This document shows positions 28,361-38,415 of a stretch of 64,000 bases of DNA, piece after piece. A program made the position numbers and the translations under genes. The stretch's first letter is position 1. The number at the start of each line of letters is the position of its first letter. The notes beneath the pieces were generated by a model. It saw only the letters and a list, made by a program, of their open reading frames with translations. It was not told the origin of the DNA and did no database searches. Source of the stretch: Letharia columbiana (Eukaryota; Ascomycota; Lecanoromycetes; Lecanorales; Parmeliaceae); assembly GCF_014066305.1 (NCBI RefSeq), contig NW_023501132.1:31379-95378 (forward strand), read 5' to 3'.

Positions 28361-28375
28361 ATAACTACTCACACA
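28361..28375 (+). repeat. Right 15-bp target-site duplication of LINE
   Basis: An exact copy of 21,147-21,161, directly after the LINE 3' end (aatcaattaatcaaatta). Non-RIP sequence resumes here. Confidence 0.8.
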
Positions 28376-28510
28376 CAAACAAGACGGAGCCCCCGCGACC
28401 TGAAGCAATGTACTAAGGCTTTCTGTAAGCACTAGTAGGACTGCTTTCGTAGCATAGCAAGCTAATCAACCCCCATGATAGGCCACTATAACTTCCTCAG
28501 CTCGGTTACC

Positions 28511-28663
28511 AGATTTGAAGAAGAGGAGTTCTGGTGGGTAGGAGGTGTTGATTATTCTATGAAGCAGGAAGGCTGCTGCAGACATATGCTCCCACTAGGC
28601 CAAGCCGCTATGCTACATGTGGACTAGCTGTAAAAGCCTGCAAGGAAGCCACGCCCTATAACT
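28511..28663 (+). repeat. 155-bp direct repeat R2
   Basis: Second copy of R1. Before the LINE inserted, R1 and R2 were direct repeats only about 135 bp apart. After the shared end (cctataact), R2 continues into gttggtgtgatgagc, which itself resembles the sequence just left of R1 (gttggagatttgatgagc), so the ancestral unit may have been tandem. Function unknown. Confidence 0.85.
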
Positions 28664-29147
28664 GTTGGTGTGATGAGCTGAGGTGATTTTGGTAATTCTT
28701 GGCTGCAGGAAAATGATTATAAATGAGACATGGATACCTACAGGTGGCGCAGACTACGCTAGACCCGGCGCTCTTCCCCTTCACTAGCAGTAGGAGTGAT
28801 TCTATGCAGACGGAGAGAAATCAGCGAATAGCAAAAACCTCAGAAGATTAGGGGCCCCGACGTTTTCCTGTTTCCCCGCTACTTCTAGTAGTTGGGGAAG
28901 CAGTCACGGTTGGGAGCCAATGCTGTGGGGTTATCTGCTGCGGGAAAGTTGTTAGCGCCAGCAAGAGACTTAAAGTTCAACATATCTCAGTATGGGAGTG
29001 TTATCTTTTTCGATTTCCTGTTGAGTGGCGTAGTGAAGGATTAGGTGCATTGCTGCGGTCTGGGTCATCAAACGCCAACGACTAGCTCGCCAATTGATGG
29101 CGGGCTCACCTCAAATGAAGTTATCCTTGCCGCTCTTCAGAGCGACA
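28664..29147. other. Intergenic, nothing recognised
   Basis: Normal-composition sequence without a coding frame that I trust. No inverted repeats or RNA gene were seen. Confidence 0.4.
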
Positions 29148-29427
29148 CTAAAATGCTGGGAACGGGTCTGCCAAGAGGGATGGAGTAAACTGCCGCTTCC
29201 TAGTCGCCTCGTATTCATGGCCGTCAAGTGTCTCATAAGCGACTTCTAGGCAATGTAAGTTTGGGAAAGTTCCTGCCGTGGATACTAGGACACCTACGCT
29301 GTTGGTTGAGAAACCTGCTTCTGAGCAATGAGCTCCACAATAGTATCTTGGACAGGTTACCGAGTCTAACACCGAGGTCCTTAATCATCTGCAAGAGATC
29401 AGCCATCGCTTCATGTGGCCCTAACAT
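29148..29427 (-). pseudogene. Short LRR/F-box-like 3' gene fragment
   Basis: Minus-strand exons 29427-29361 and 29320-29148, joined across a 40-bp GTAACC..CTCAG gap, read in frame from an ATG to a TAG (79 residues). The frame also extends a few codons upstream of that ATG to a stop. The content FPNLHCLEVAYETLDGHEYEA resembles the last leucine-rich segment of fungal F-box-type proteins, but there is no F-box. This is probably the tail of a decayed gene. It could be a tiny real gene, since it has the ATG and splice signals. Confidence 0.35.
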
Positions 29428-29595
29428 GCGTGCACATAAATAGTCTGTAAACTCCCTTTCCTATGAGCATCTTCCCTCCTCAAAATTCCCAAACTTCTTG
29501 ATTATCCCTTACACACATCAGCATCTATCCTTTTCCCCATCATCTTTCTCCCTTTATCTTGAGCTTCGACACCTAAACACGAGTCACTAGTGGAA

Positions 29596-30416
29596 ATGCT
29601 CTCGTCCAACTTCATCTCCCCTTCCGTCTACGGCGCCCTGCCTGACATCGATGACACTTCCGCCCTCCCTGATGCCACCCTTCAAGCTCTCGGCCATTTG
29701 ATCGTGGCATTCAATGTTGAGCAACTTGTTGGCGTAGGTCTCCTTCACAAGCATTTTGAGCTGGCCCAAGATACCATCATGGTACACAATGGACATGTCT
29801 GCAAGCCTGAACCCATCCAAAGTTCCCTCTCCACAACCGGCACTTCGTTCTTTTGGGACGGCAATAACTTTCAAGCCTTTGAATACGGACAAGAAGAGCC
29901 CTTGGCTCTCCCCAACGACTTCCTTAACGCCTTTGCCAATCATCTTGAATGCTATCAACTTTCGAGCAAGGTCGCACTCTCTAAGCTTGACGCCAAACAG
30001 GCTGTACGTCATCCCATGTCCTCTGATGAGGCAGAACTAATTGCGCACAAGTCTGGACCAGGTAAAAGGCTATTGATGGAACACCTAGATTTTGCAACCA
30101 AGTCGCATATCGTCGAGGTAGCCCCTAGCATCCAACCAAGAGAGGCTACCCAGTGGATCTTCGAGGGAGGGTTTCCTGTGGTTACACATGGATGTGCTCG
30201 AACGAGCTGTGGTCAGGGTGATTATATCCACAAGAAAAAGGTAAATGAGTGTGTCTATAATTATCAACATACGAATGCTGACACTTAATTTAGTAGACCA
30301 CTGGGTTCTCCGACGTCGACACTGGGAAACCTTGGCTGGTTGCTTTCATAGGTGTGCTGGGTCGGAATCTGAGGGTTAGCCAATTAGTAAGGGCTGGGAG
30401 GTCACACTTGAGATAA
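29596..30416 (+). CDS. Hypothetical protein with GLLHKHFEL motif
   Basis: Exons 29596-30240 and 30297-30416 (phase-0 intron GTAAAT..TTTAGTAG with CTGAC branch site) give 254 residues. The start ATG follows a long pyrimidine-rich leader, as in strongly transcribed fungal genes. The motif VGVGLLHKHFELAQDTIMVH recurs, from memory, in uncharacterised ascomycete proteins; I know no function. No signal peptide or membrane helix. A cysteine cluster (C.RTSC) lies near residue 200. The protein is likely cytosolic. The intron ends in a TAGTAG tandem acceptor; only the second AG keeps the frame. Confidence 0.65.
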
Positions 30417-30480
30417 TGACGAGCTATGCTTGCGATGGAAATTTTGTAGCGGATTGCGTACTAGTTTGCCACAAGAGATA

Positions 30481-30771
30481 CAGAGGTCTGCACCGAAAGT
30501 CCTGCACCCGCCAAGACTCTTGCGCTCAGACTTCGGATAATGCCCCACCTAAAGGGTTACCTGGATAATACGTCTAAAGTTCTTCGGAATCGCATCTAGC
30601 CCTAGCCAGGTTTCGGGGCTTACTGCCTCTATTAAGGCTAAAAGAAGTATCTTAAGTCCTATTATACGCTGTGAGAAGATATTTTTAGGCTTCCCCTCTA
30701 CAGGGCCGCTTTCCGAAAGTAGGGTTAGGGCTGCACTAGTGCGGGTGCAGGACTTTCGGTGCAGACCTCTG
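30481..30771. mobile_element. 291-bp MITE with 30-bp perfect TIRs and TA duplication
   Basis: CAGAGGTCTGCACCGAAAGT begins the left 30-bp arm (30,481-30,510); its exact reverse complement is 30,742-30,771. TA flanks both sides, as for Tc1/mariner/pogo transposases. The interior is non-coding; the minus-strand frame crossing its right edge is chance. The two arms are identical, so the insertion is recent or well conserved. It shows no RIP. Confidence 0.9.
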
Positions 30772-32857
30772 TACTTGTTATTAGAAAAACGTGCAGTGCG
30801 ATCACAAAACAACCAGAAAGGTGTCCAAATAAGATTCTCAGCCCCTTCCCAGCCACCTTATTGGTGGGGGTATTTAATTCGTTTTAGTTTCGATTCCTAA
30901 TGTCGCGGTGCTGCTTATTTTCTCACCTGTTGGAACAACCACCTAATTTATAAGAGGTACAAACACTCGCCCGGGTAAGTCCTGAGAAAGCATAGCTGAT
31001 GCAACCTATACACCACTTTTTTTAACATCCCTGAATTCTGACAAAAGGTATTTGCGAAGACCGTAAAGACACAGTACCCAGTGAGAAGCTGAACAATGCA
31101 CTGGTGGATGTATCTGCGATTTTTGTAGCAAGACAACGTGAGTTTGAAACCAGACAGAGTCAAAGTGATCTGCAGAAAAGAACAGGAGGGAGGGCCGAGA
31201 AACAAGGTATGTCGAGAGGTTCGATAGTGGGGTCGGAAAAGGCAGATTTGTAGGACTCACAGATAGAGAAACGAGGAGAGACAGCACAGTGTGGTTTGAT
31301 GGGCGAGTTCACATCTAACTGGCCTAGGTAATTTGCGAGCCTCAGCGGATTCTTGATTCCTTAATCATTGCGATGCCTCAAGGTCGTTAGACATTACAGC
31401 TAAGTCTCCAATTGTAGAGTCTACGATGTTGGAACATCCCAAGACGTTCAAGAAAGATCCGTAAGCACATCTTTTGAAAAGGCACAATTGCCGATGATAT
31501 GGAAAAGTGAAAGGGACAGTCATAAAATACTGACTGAGCTTAATGACTAATTTATCTCCAGCTTTCGCCGAGAACTGACTATCCAGATTCTAGAGATCAA
31601 AGCGGGACCAAATCTGGCAGCAAGGAACCTTTGCATACATCGTGTATCAATCAAGCCAGGAAAGACCCCAATACAACTCGTTTTGTTGGGGAGAAAGTTG
31701 AAGTTCCTGCAGCCTGCGCGGAGGTTGTTGCTTTCATCGAAGGCACCGCTTGCTGAGACATTCAACGAAGACATTTGAAGATGACTGGAGGTTCACCATT
31801 GAGTCAAAGACGGGAGGCTATAAATGCGCGGAATGGAACCATTCATTACAACTAGTAGTAAGTGAATTACTCTAGGTAGCAGAAGTTGCCCAAGGAACTA
31901 TGGCAGGGCAACGCCTGTTTTTCGTGGCTTTTACTCCTCAGAAGCCGCGGATGAAAAGAATTGGTATGAGCATGAACGGAGATTCTGCTGTCATTATGAG
32001 GGTACCGAGATGTGGTGCGTCATTCATTGATTGACTGAGCAGCAATCGACGCGTCTTACGTGACTTTAGGCAGTCGAGCTTTCGAGCAGGGCTTGTAGTA
32101 TATGACATGCTCACTCCACCATGGAGCTAGCTCGGACCGCGGCAGCGCCCTCACCATGGGTTGACTGATCAATGACGCGGGAATCAGAGTAGGACATGAA
32201 ACCTCTTGAAGGTCGTTCGTAATTCGTCGCACAGCAGCAAAGGTGGCGAAGCGAGTCGAATTGTATCTGATATCACTCCAAAGAGTTGCATGAGGCAAGA
32301 ACTGCCTGAGGCATGAAGACCAAAGGGGTCGGCGAAACGTCGCTGAATGCTTGAGGGGACTCTAGAACAGTGATTCCTCGCTGCTCCAGGGACCAGCCGC
32401 GGGATCTAGATTGTACGGACTACTTTCACTCTTCATTCGTGGCTTCTGAGCCTAGTATGTTGAAGACCCGACAAGCTACGTGCGCGGATCTCTGCAGAAT
32501 TGATTATAGGATCGCATTACCGTTGCTTTTTGAAAGTCACGCCTTTTCGCATGTCGCCTAGGGCGAAAGTGGCGATATCCGCCTCAAAGTGAGCTGTTTC
32601 GTAGACCAGCGTCTTTCTTTTTACAATTGCGTTGAAGCTGGATTGGCTTTTGGCATGTCATGGGTGAGAGGTCTGTCTCCCAGTATTTGCGGCCAGCAGC
32701 GAAATTAAACACCTTCCTGATAGTTCAACTTTACTGTTCTTATTTGGTCTCTACCATTCTGAGTCCCTTACCGGCTAATGGCACAAGAAACACACTCCCG
32801 AGCCTCGTTCTTCCGGTGAAGTAAGCCAGCAGGAGTATCTATTCCACAAACAGCCTT
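30772..32857. other. 2-kb intergenic region
   Basis: No gene that I can defend. A minus-strand ATG frame of 75 codons at 31,547-31,774 has a TATA-like ttatag about 50 bp upstream, but its composition gives no family or domain. Other frames start without ATG. A polypyrimidine-poor leader precedes the secreted-protein gene at 32,858. Confidence 0.4.
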
Positions 32858-33715
32858 ATGCTGATTCTTGAACTTCTCAGCGCCTCGACGCTTGCTGCTC
32901 CAGCCCGTCCTCCTGGGTTCGAGGTAGAGATCCATTACGATACAAGCAAGCCTTTCGGCCCTCTGGGAGTGTATCTATGTGCCATTGACTGCATGTATCA
33001 CTTCGCACAGATAGGATGGCATGAGGCGCTCGCTGGGGGCTTAACAGTCTGGGTGGATGGCTTCGACGTGGAGATTGACGTTGAATCCGAGCAAGGGCCA
33101 ACTGGTCCACTTAAGCTGGAAACCAGTAACATCATCCAGGGGCTCTACGAGACAATGTTGGATGTCTCTGCTGGTTCCCATTTCTGTGAAGTGCTTACGA
33201 CGCTCTCGCTGCACAGAAGGCAACTTGGTACTTTAGTCATAGAGAGGAGAGCACCAAGGACACTGGAGAAGGGTAGTGCCAATACTACGAATACAGGTCT
33301 CACGAAAGCATCCGCACAGGGCAACACTGTGACCTACCCTTCGGGCTATATCACTGATTCCGACGATCATAGTTCCTCAACGTCCTACACCTATTCCGGC
33401 ACCCGTCTCAACAGTAAGGATGTGTTCCTAGCTGTCCTCGATGCTCTAGCAACCGCAGCGCAGTTCTCTCCAAGCACCCCCTTTAGATCTCTCACCGCAT
33501 TCAGCGTGTCCGGCAACTGCGTTATCAACATAGTTGAAGTCGACAGCCAATTTCAGGTGAATTACAGCTTCGTCACAAAAGCGCTGAGAGTCATGGTACT
33601 GGACATCATGGTCACATTACGAACATTTGGAGAGGTGACGTTCCAGTTGAAATGGAAAGCCTTGAATATTGCAGAAGGGTCAATTCAGCTAGCGGGTCAA
33701 AATATAGCGCGATAG
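32858..33715 (+). CDS. Predicted secreted protein with two related halves
   Basis: Single exon, 285 residues. A short hydrophobic start (LILELLSASTLAAPA) looks like a signal peptide cut near residue 15-20. Residues about 33-128 and 187-280 look like two diverged copies of one domain: VYLCAIDCMYHFAQ aligns with VFLAVLDALATAAQ, and the block GLYETMLDVSAGSHFCEVL aligns with ALRVMVLDIMVTLRTFGEV. A Ser/Thr-rich linker (about 140-185) lies between them. The 154-residue secreted protein at 54,801-55,265 has a similar single-domain layout (hydrophobic helix with Cys, L-x-W, GW..F, then VG.G.L). I know no function for this family; an extracellular role is inferred. Confidence 0.65.
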   Translation: MLILELLSASTLAAPARPPGFEVEIHYDTSKPFGPLGVYLCAIDCMYHFAQIGWHEALAGGLTVWVDGFDVEIDVESEQGPTGPLKLETSNIIQGLYETMLDVSAGSHFCEVLTTLSLHRRQLGTLVIERRAPRTLEKGSANTTNTGLTKASAQGNTVTYPSGYITDSDDHSSSTSYTYSGTRLNSKDVFLAVLDALATAAQFSPSTPFRSLTAFSVSGNCVINIVEVDSQFQVNYSFVTKALRVMVLDIMVTLRTFGEVTFQLKWKALNIAEGSIQLAGQNIAR

Positions 33716-34519
33716 ACACGTAAAATCTCGTTGCGTTAACACGTTGAGAAGCTTTATTGGTGCCACTGCTGCTGTCGCAGTATCTGGAATCAATATTAGG
33801 GATCAGCTGCAAGAAGTGACCATGACGCAGCTAGACTGAACATCATGTCCAGTCATGGCGAATTGAATCTCAATGCTCCCAATAGTCCGCCCCCAATTTC
33901 TGGACTACTAGTCGGACTGGTCCATGAACTAGTCCACAGTGGACTGGTTCAAATACTTAGAAATTATTCATTTTAAATATAATCAAAGAAATTCTCTTAT
34001 TTCTATAGTCGAATAGACTAAATCGCGAATTATCTTCTTCGTAGTTTAAGGCTAGTTTAATAACTTATCGAAGTATACCTTAAGCAATAGTGAATTATCG
34101 AATTATATCCTATATTTGGATGGAAATTGGTGTAGAGATATGATTTTTTTTAACAATCAGGGGTATGATTCGGTAAGGATCCATACTTTCAGGGTATGAA
34201 TTAGTAATTCGCCTTTCGGGGGTTGGGGGAAAGGCTTGTTGAGGCTGCCGGAACACTTTTCAATGAGTTCGAAGCCTGAACAGCATCGAATACAGTCAAT
34301 TTCCCATGTTTTCTGGAAATGTGATACATAAGAGACTCGTCTTTGAGGAGTGCAACATGAGTTGACCTGTCAGTTCAAACACCAAACCGGATCTAGAAAA
34401 CCCCGCAAGTCGCCATGTTCACCCCACTTTCTACAAGCGCTCGATCTACGTCGCTCGCATTTGGGCATCTTCCACTGCTATCCTTGGTGCTCTTTCAACT
34501 CCTTCTATAATTACCCATC
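33716..34519. other. Intergenic with a small AT-rich, RIP-like patch
   Basis: 33,880-33,950 has clustered GGACT/AGTCC palindromic words (ggactactagtcggactgg, gaactagtccacagtggact). A patch at 33,955-34,130 has the same TpA-rich, CpA-poor character as the big isochores, so a small RIP-mutated insertion is likely. The dispersed GGGGTATGATT repeat follows at 34,107-34,200. Confidence 0.5.
34107..34200 (+). repeat. Dispersed GGGGTATGATT repeat, copy 1
   Basis: It contains ctatatttgg, attggtgtag, ggggtatgattcggtaagg and cagggtatgaatta. The same words occur in the same order in the reverse complement of 53,712-53,822, and partly at 41,741-41,815. It is non-coding and probably a decayed MITE family. 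Confidence 0.65.
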
Positions 34520-35562
34520 ATGGCTTCCCGTACACACCTTGATGCTTCATCCCGAAAGAGCCCCTACGAGATTCAACCGACAGAAATATACTACGGTACA
34601 ACCAAAGACATCGAACCACCAGTCAAGTTCCGAATCGCCACAGGCGGAGCCGGTCAATCTGGCCTCCTCAAAGCCTTGGCGGAAGCCTTCATTCACCATC
34701 AAGTGAGCGAGACAAACTGCCCGCCCTTCGCCGTATCCTGGATCAAATCCGACACCACGGCATCTTTCAACCACCTCGCCGACGATACCGCCGATCTAAG
34801 CATCACATACAACGCGGCGGCGGAGCAAATCGCGATAGCGCAGGGCATCGCAGACAAGCACGTTTACGCGTGGCGAGACCACTTTCTGCTCGTCGGTATG
34901 CACATCTACCGTATAGCCATTATTGCCCAAAACGCTCGTATCTCACCAGGACAACGAAAGGACCGAAAACCAACCCTGCAAATCTCACCGTCTCCCCAAC
35001 CGCCACCATCGAAGCGCTCTTCTCCCAGTTGTTCATCGCCGCCATCGCCTCCGACAACACCGTGCGCTTCCTCTCGCGGTACGACAAATCCGCCACCAAC
35101 ATCAAAGAATCCGCCATCTGGACCTCCATTGGCCAGACACCGTGGTCCTACCCCTTTTCCTTCTTCTACCACATCAACCCTGACTTTCCCTACCAAGCAC
35201 TGGCGACGGCTGCGAAGCTGCAGGAGTACACGCTCATAGATCGCGGCACCTGGTACGGAGTTGAGCCGTGGATCAGAGAGCATATGAAGATATTCGTATG
35301 ACAGCGAGCCGCCTAGTCTCTATGAAGGCGGATTGTACTGACCGAGGTCCAGATGGAGGGTAAAGACGACGACAAGACCGACATCCTACTGAACCCCGCC
35401 CGGGTACTCGTGGGTGCGTATGGTAAGAACAAGGCCATGGCGGACGCTTTTGCGGAGTGGGTCTCCAGACCTGAGGGCGGTCAGAAAGTTGTGGGTGATT
35501 TTGCGGTGGATGGTGTTGTGCTCTACACGCAAGCTCCTCTAGAGATCCCGAGCGGACTGTGA
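34520..35562 (+). CDS. Tungstate-binding-like (TupA-type) periplasmic-binding-fold protein
   Basis: Exons 34520-34895, 34961-35295 and 35353-35562 give 306 residues. The order RIATGGAGQSGLLKALAEAF, then ADLSITYNAAAEQIAIAQG, DHFLLVG-PK-NPANL, RFLSRYDKSATNIKES.IW, PWSYPFSFFYH, KLQEYTLIDRGTW and LLNPA....N..MADAFAEWV is that of the bacterial TupA/molybdate-tungstate binding family, also found as stand-alone genes in ascomycetes. There is no clear signal peptide, unlike bacterial TupA, and no transporter subunits nearby, so a cytosolic ligand-binding role is inferred. The first intron uses a weak acceptor (cgaaag), chosen because it alone keeps frame and the conserved GPK.NPANL. The second has a good CTGAC branch site. 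Confidence 0.8.
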
Positions 35563-35711
35563 GCTTGGATACCTGCAATGGCACTTCTGCTGGTTGACGA
35601 GTCTGAGATTTCAACAAGCTCGGAGCATAATCGGCAGTGAAAGAAAGAAAGTCATATTCTCGATAGCATAACAAAGTGATGTTTCTCGCTATGAACACCG
35701 ATCTAGTCAAA

Positions 35712-36829
35712 ATGTTCCTGTCCTCGACCTCATACTGTGAACATTTACTAGTTCCTTGGAGGTCACTTCTGATGTGTGGTCATTAATTATAATCTCCATG
35801 TTTGGTCTCCAGCCACCAAACTCAAGCACCGTCTGAGGGACACACAAGACTTGATCGTCTGCCCTGGCGTCTACGATGGATTCTCTGCCCGCATTGCGCT
35901 GTCGGTGGGCTTCGACGCCAATGTATATGGTATGACTTCGCTCTCTTGAACGGTTGAAATGAAGGATGAGGGCTGACCGTCGTGTAGACAGGTGCCGGAA
36001 CCACTGCCTCGCGGTCGGGCATGGCAGATCTAGGCGTAGCCAGCCGCACCGACATGAAGGAGCATGCGGACATGATAGCGAACTTGGATCCTAGCAAGAT
36101 CCTCATAGCTGCTGGCTTGTGACATGGACACGGGTTACGGTGGTACAAATTTCCCGTCTTCCCCGTTCCGTGATTTCTTTCTTCTTCTGATCCGCGCATC
36201 CAGGCCCTATCACCATCACGACGACCGTCAACCAGTACATACGTGCCAACGTTGCAGGCTTTCATATCGAAGACCAGCTCCTTACGAAGCGCTGCGGCCA
36301 TCTAGCCGGGAAGAAGGTTGTCTCTCAAGAAGTCTACCTCTCACGCATCAGAGCCGCCAAAGCAGCCAAAGACAAAGCACGCTCGGATATCGTCCTGATT
36401 GCAAGAACTGACGCGAACCAACAACACGGGTATGACGAATGCCTCACCCGATTGCGCGCTGCTCAAGATCTTGGCGCGGACGTCGGTCTGCTGGAAGGCT
36501 TCAAGAGCAAAGACGAAGCGCGCCGGGCAGTACAGGATCTCGCGCCATGGCCTCTGCTGCTGAACGTCGTTGAGAATGGTCACAGTCCTTTGATCACCGT
36601 AGATGAAGCGAGGGACATGGGTTTCCGGATCATCATCTTTTCCTTCGGAACCCTGGTCCCAGCCTATTTGGCGATCAAAAGCGCATTTGAGAGGTTGAAG
36701 GTCGAAGGGATTACAGGCGTCCATGAAACAGAGATTAGTCCAAGGAGTATTTTTGATGTCTGTGGCTTGGAGGAAGCGATGGAGGTTGACGAAAATGCTG
36801 GAGGAGAGGACTTTAAGGGCGGTGTTTGA
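35712..36829 (+). pseudogene. Isocitrate lyase/PEP mutase family gene, frame broken by 10 bp
   Basis: Likely exons 35712-35736, 35813-35929, 35992-36142 and 36204-36829. Conserved order: CPGVYDGFSARIAL, GAGTTASRSGMADLG, then the Mg-site D-x-DTGYGG, then HIEDQ..TKRCGHL (catalytic Cys motif at about 36,282), DIVLIARTDA, and a C-terminal EAM..D..AGG. The family includes 2-methylisocitrate, dimethylmalate and oxaloacetate C-C lyases and PEP mutase; the exact substrate cannot be told. Between ILIA and DMDTGYGG there are ten extra bases (36,111-36,120, gctggcttgt), too short for an intron. They shift the frame and create TGA at 36,120. Everything else is well conserved, so the break is recent, or it is an assembly error. 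The first exon (25 bp) is tentative. Confidence 0.7.
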
Positions 36830-38415
36830 GTTAAGTCTCCCTGCATCAGTTGGCGTTACGTGTAGCTCGCCAGGAGATGCTGTACTTAGGGTTCTAGGTA
36901 TCTCATTTTTTTCAGCTGCTGTGGTCTAAACCTATTCCCGGTAACCAAGGCGTCCTCGTGGAATCCGGCTGCCATCAATCTCTGTTCAATGTCTCGCACC
37001 TGGTCCATTGACGTCTGCAGCAGTATCTCCACGTTTGGATCGCGACTTCTATTACTCGTATCTCGAACAGGTCATGAGCAAGTCCTCGCATTCAGAACTC
37101 AGGACGTATTATATTGTAAATATGACAGAAAACTTTTGCCAATCTGAGATCATCGGTGCGAAAGAATTCAAACTGGCTAATAATGCCCTAGTAAGTGTAT
37201 CCAAATATACTGAACCTTAAGATTTGAACATATCACGCCCAACTCGGCGGTCGCAGCCTCATACTCAAGTTCCATCGTGTCCTCGTGGGAGGGTAACCGA
37301 CTATCATTGCGGTATAGTCCCAGCACTGGCACCCCTGGCTTTCTCTCTTCGGTTAGCGGCAAGTTTGTTGCTAGTCCTTCTCTTCATTCAGAAATGGACT
37401 ACATATCTACCGATAATTTCTGGGCGCATATTACCGTATAATGCTATCTATCACACCTCCCGAAGATCCAAACCACCAACTGTGACACTTTTGACCCCTG
37501 AGCTTCTGGGTACCTCCGCTGAAGGCAGAATTTGGTTGAGGATTTGGGTAGCGCAAGGAGTATTCCACGTACGGTCGAACCGCTTTCTGTAAAGAGACTC
37601 GTTGTTAGCTAGCGAGGCAAGACCGTGTTGCGAACGTGCAACCGAGACCTCTGGTCGGAGCGGAATCTAAGTCTCGTATCATGGGCTTTTGTCGGAAATT
37701 GGACAGCGGTAGTGTCACTATTGATGTTTAGTGCCCGCACAATGGACATTCTTCTTGATGACTTTGCAGTCTTGTGCTAGCATCATTCATCTTCGAAAAA
37801 GCGGTTACCAGGACAGCAGAACCAACATGCTGGGTACACCAAACTGTGAGATTGCAATCAGGCTGTGCCACGATGCGGGGTCGATGGTGATAAGGAGGAT
37901 GCCGACCCCCTGCGCAAGTGCATGATAATGGTGTGTGCGGCCGTTCGCTAGGCTTCCCGCTGACAGCTCCAACTCCAAGTTCTGGAAATTGTTCGATAGG
38001 ACAGGGAAGGGAGTGGCTCGAGCGCCTGATACAAGTAAGCGAGCCAGGTGGTAAGGCCAACCGAGCTCCCAGCCAATAATCCTTGGAGCGGGACGGTGGA
38101 ACTGCCACGAGGCCCTGAGCCCCCCGTGCCCCCCAAATAAAGATGATAACGCTCGAGATGGAGATGATTGGAGTGCACACCTCGTGATGACCGTGCCACA
38201 CACTTAGCTCCGGGACCCTGGGTGTCACAAAACTTGATTGACACGAAGATCGATTCCCCAATCCCCCTCTCATCTTTCGCCAGCCCATATTGACCCTCTT
38301 CCCATCTGCCTCCCGAGTCTGCTGTTTCCTATGCTCTTTCCATGAGGCTTTGACTTCGTGCGTCGTCTGGTGAACGCTGTCGTTGTGTCGATTTGTCGCT
38401 TTGCTTGCCGCTGAG
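36830..38415. other. 1.6-kb intergenic region
   Basis: Several overlapping frames run here on both strands, including a 240-codon minus-strand one at 37,728-38,450 that starts with GTG and overlaps the start of the next gene. Their composition (many Cys, His, Pro, Arg) is that of antisense chance frames. No gene or repeat recognised. Confidence 0.4.

Noticed and set aside
32056..32298. 80-codon minus-strand frame
   Set aside because: TTG start and no family-like content; a random frame in intergenic DNA.
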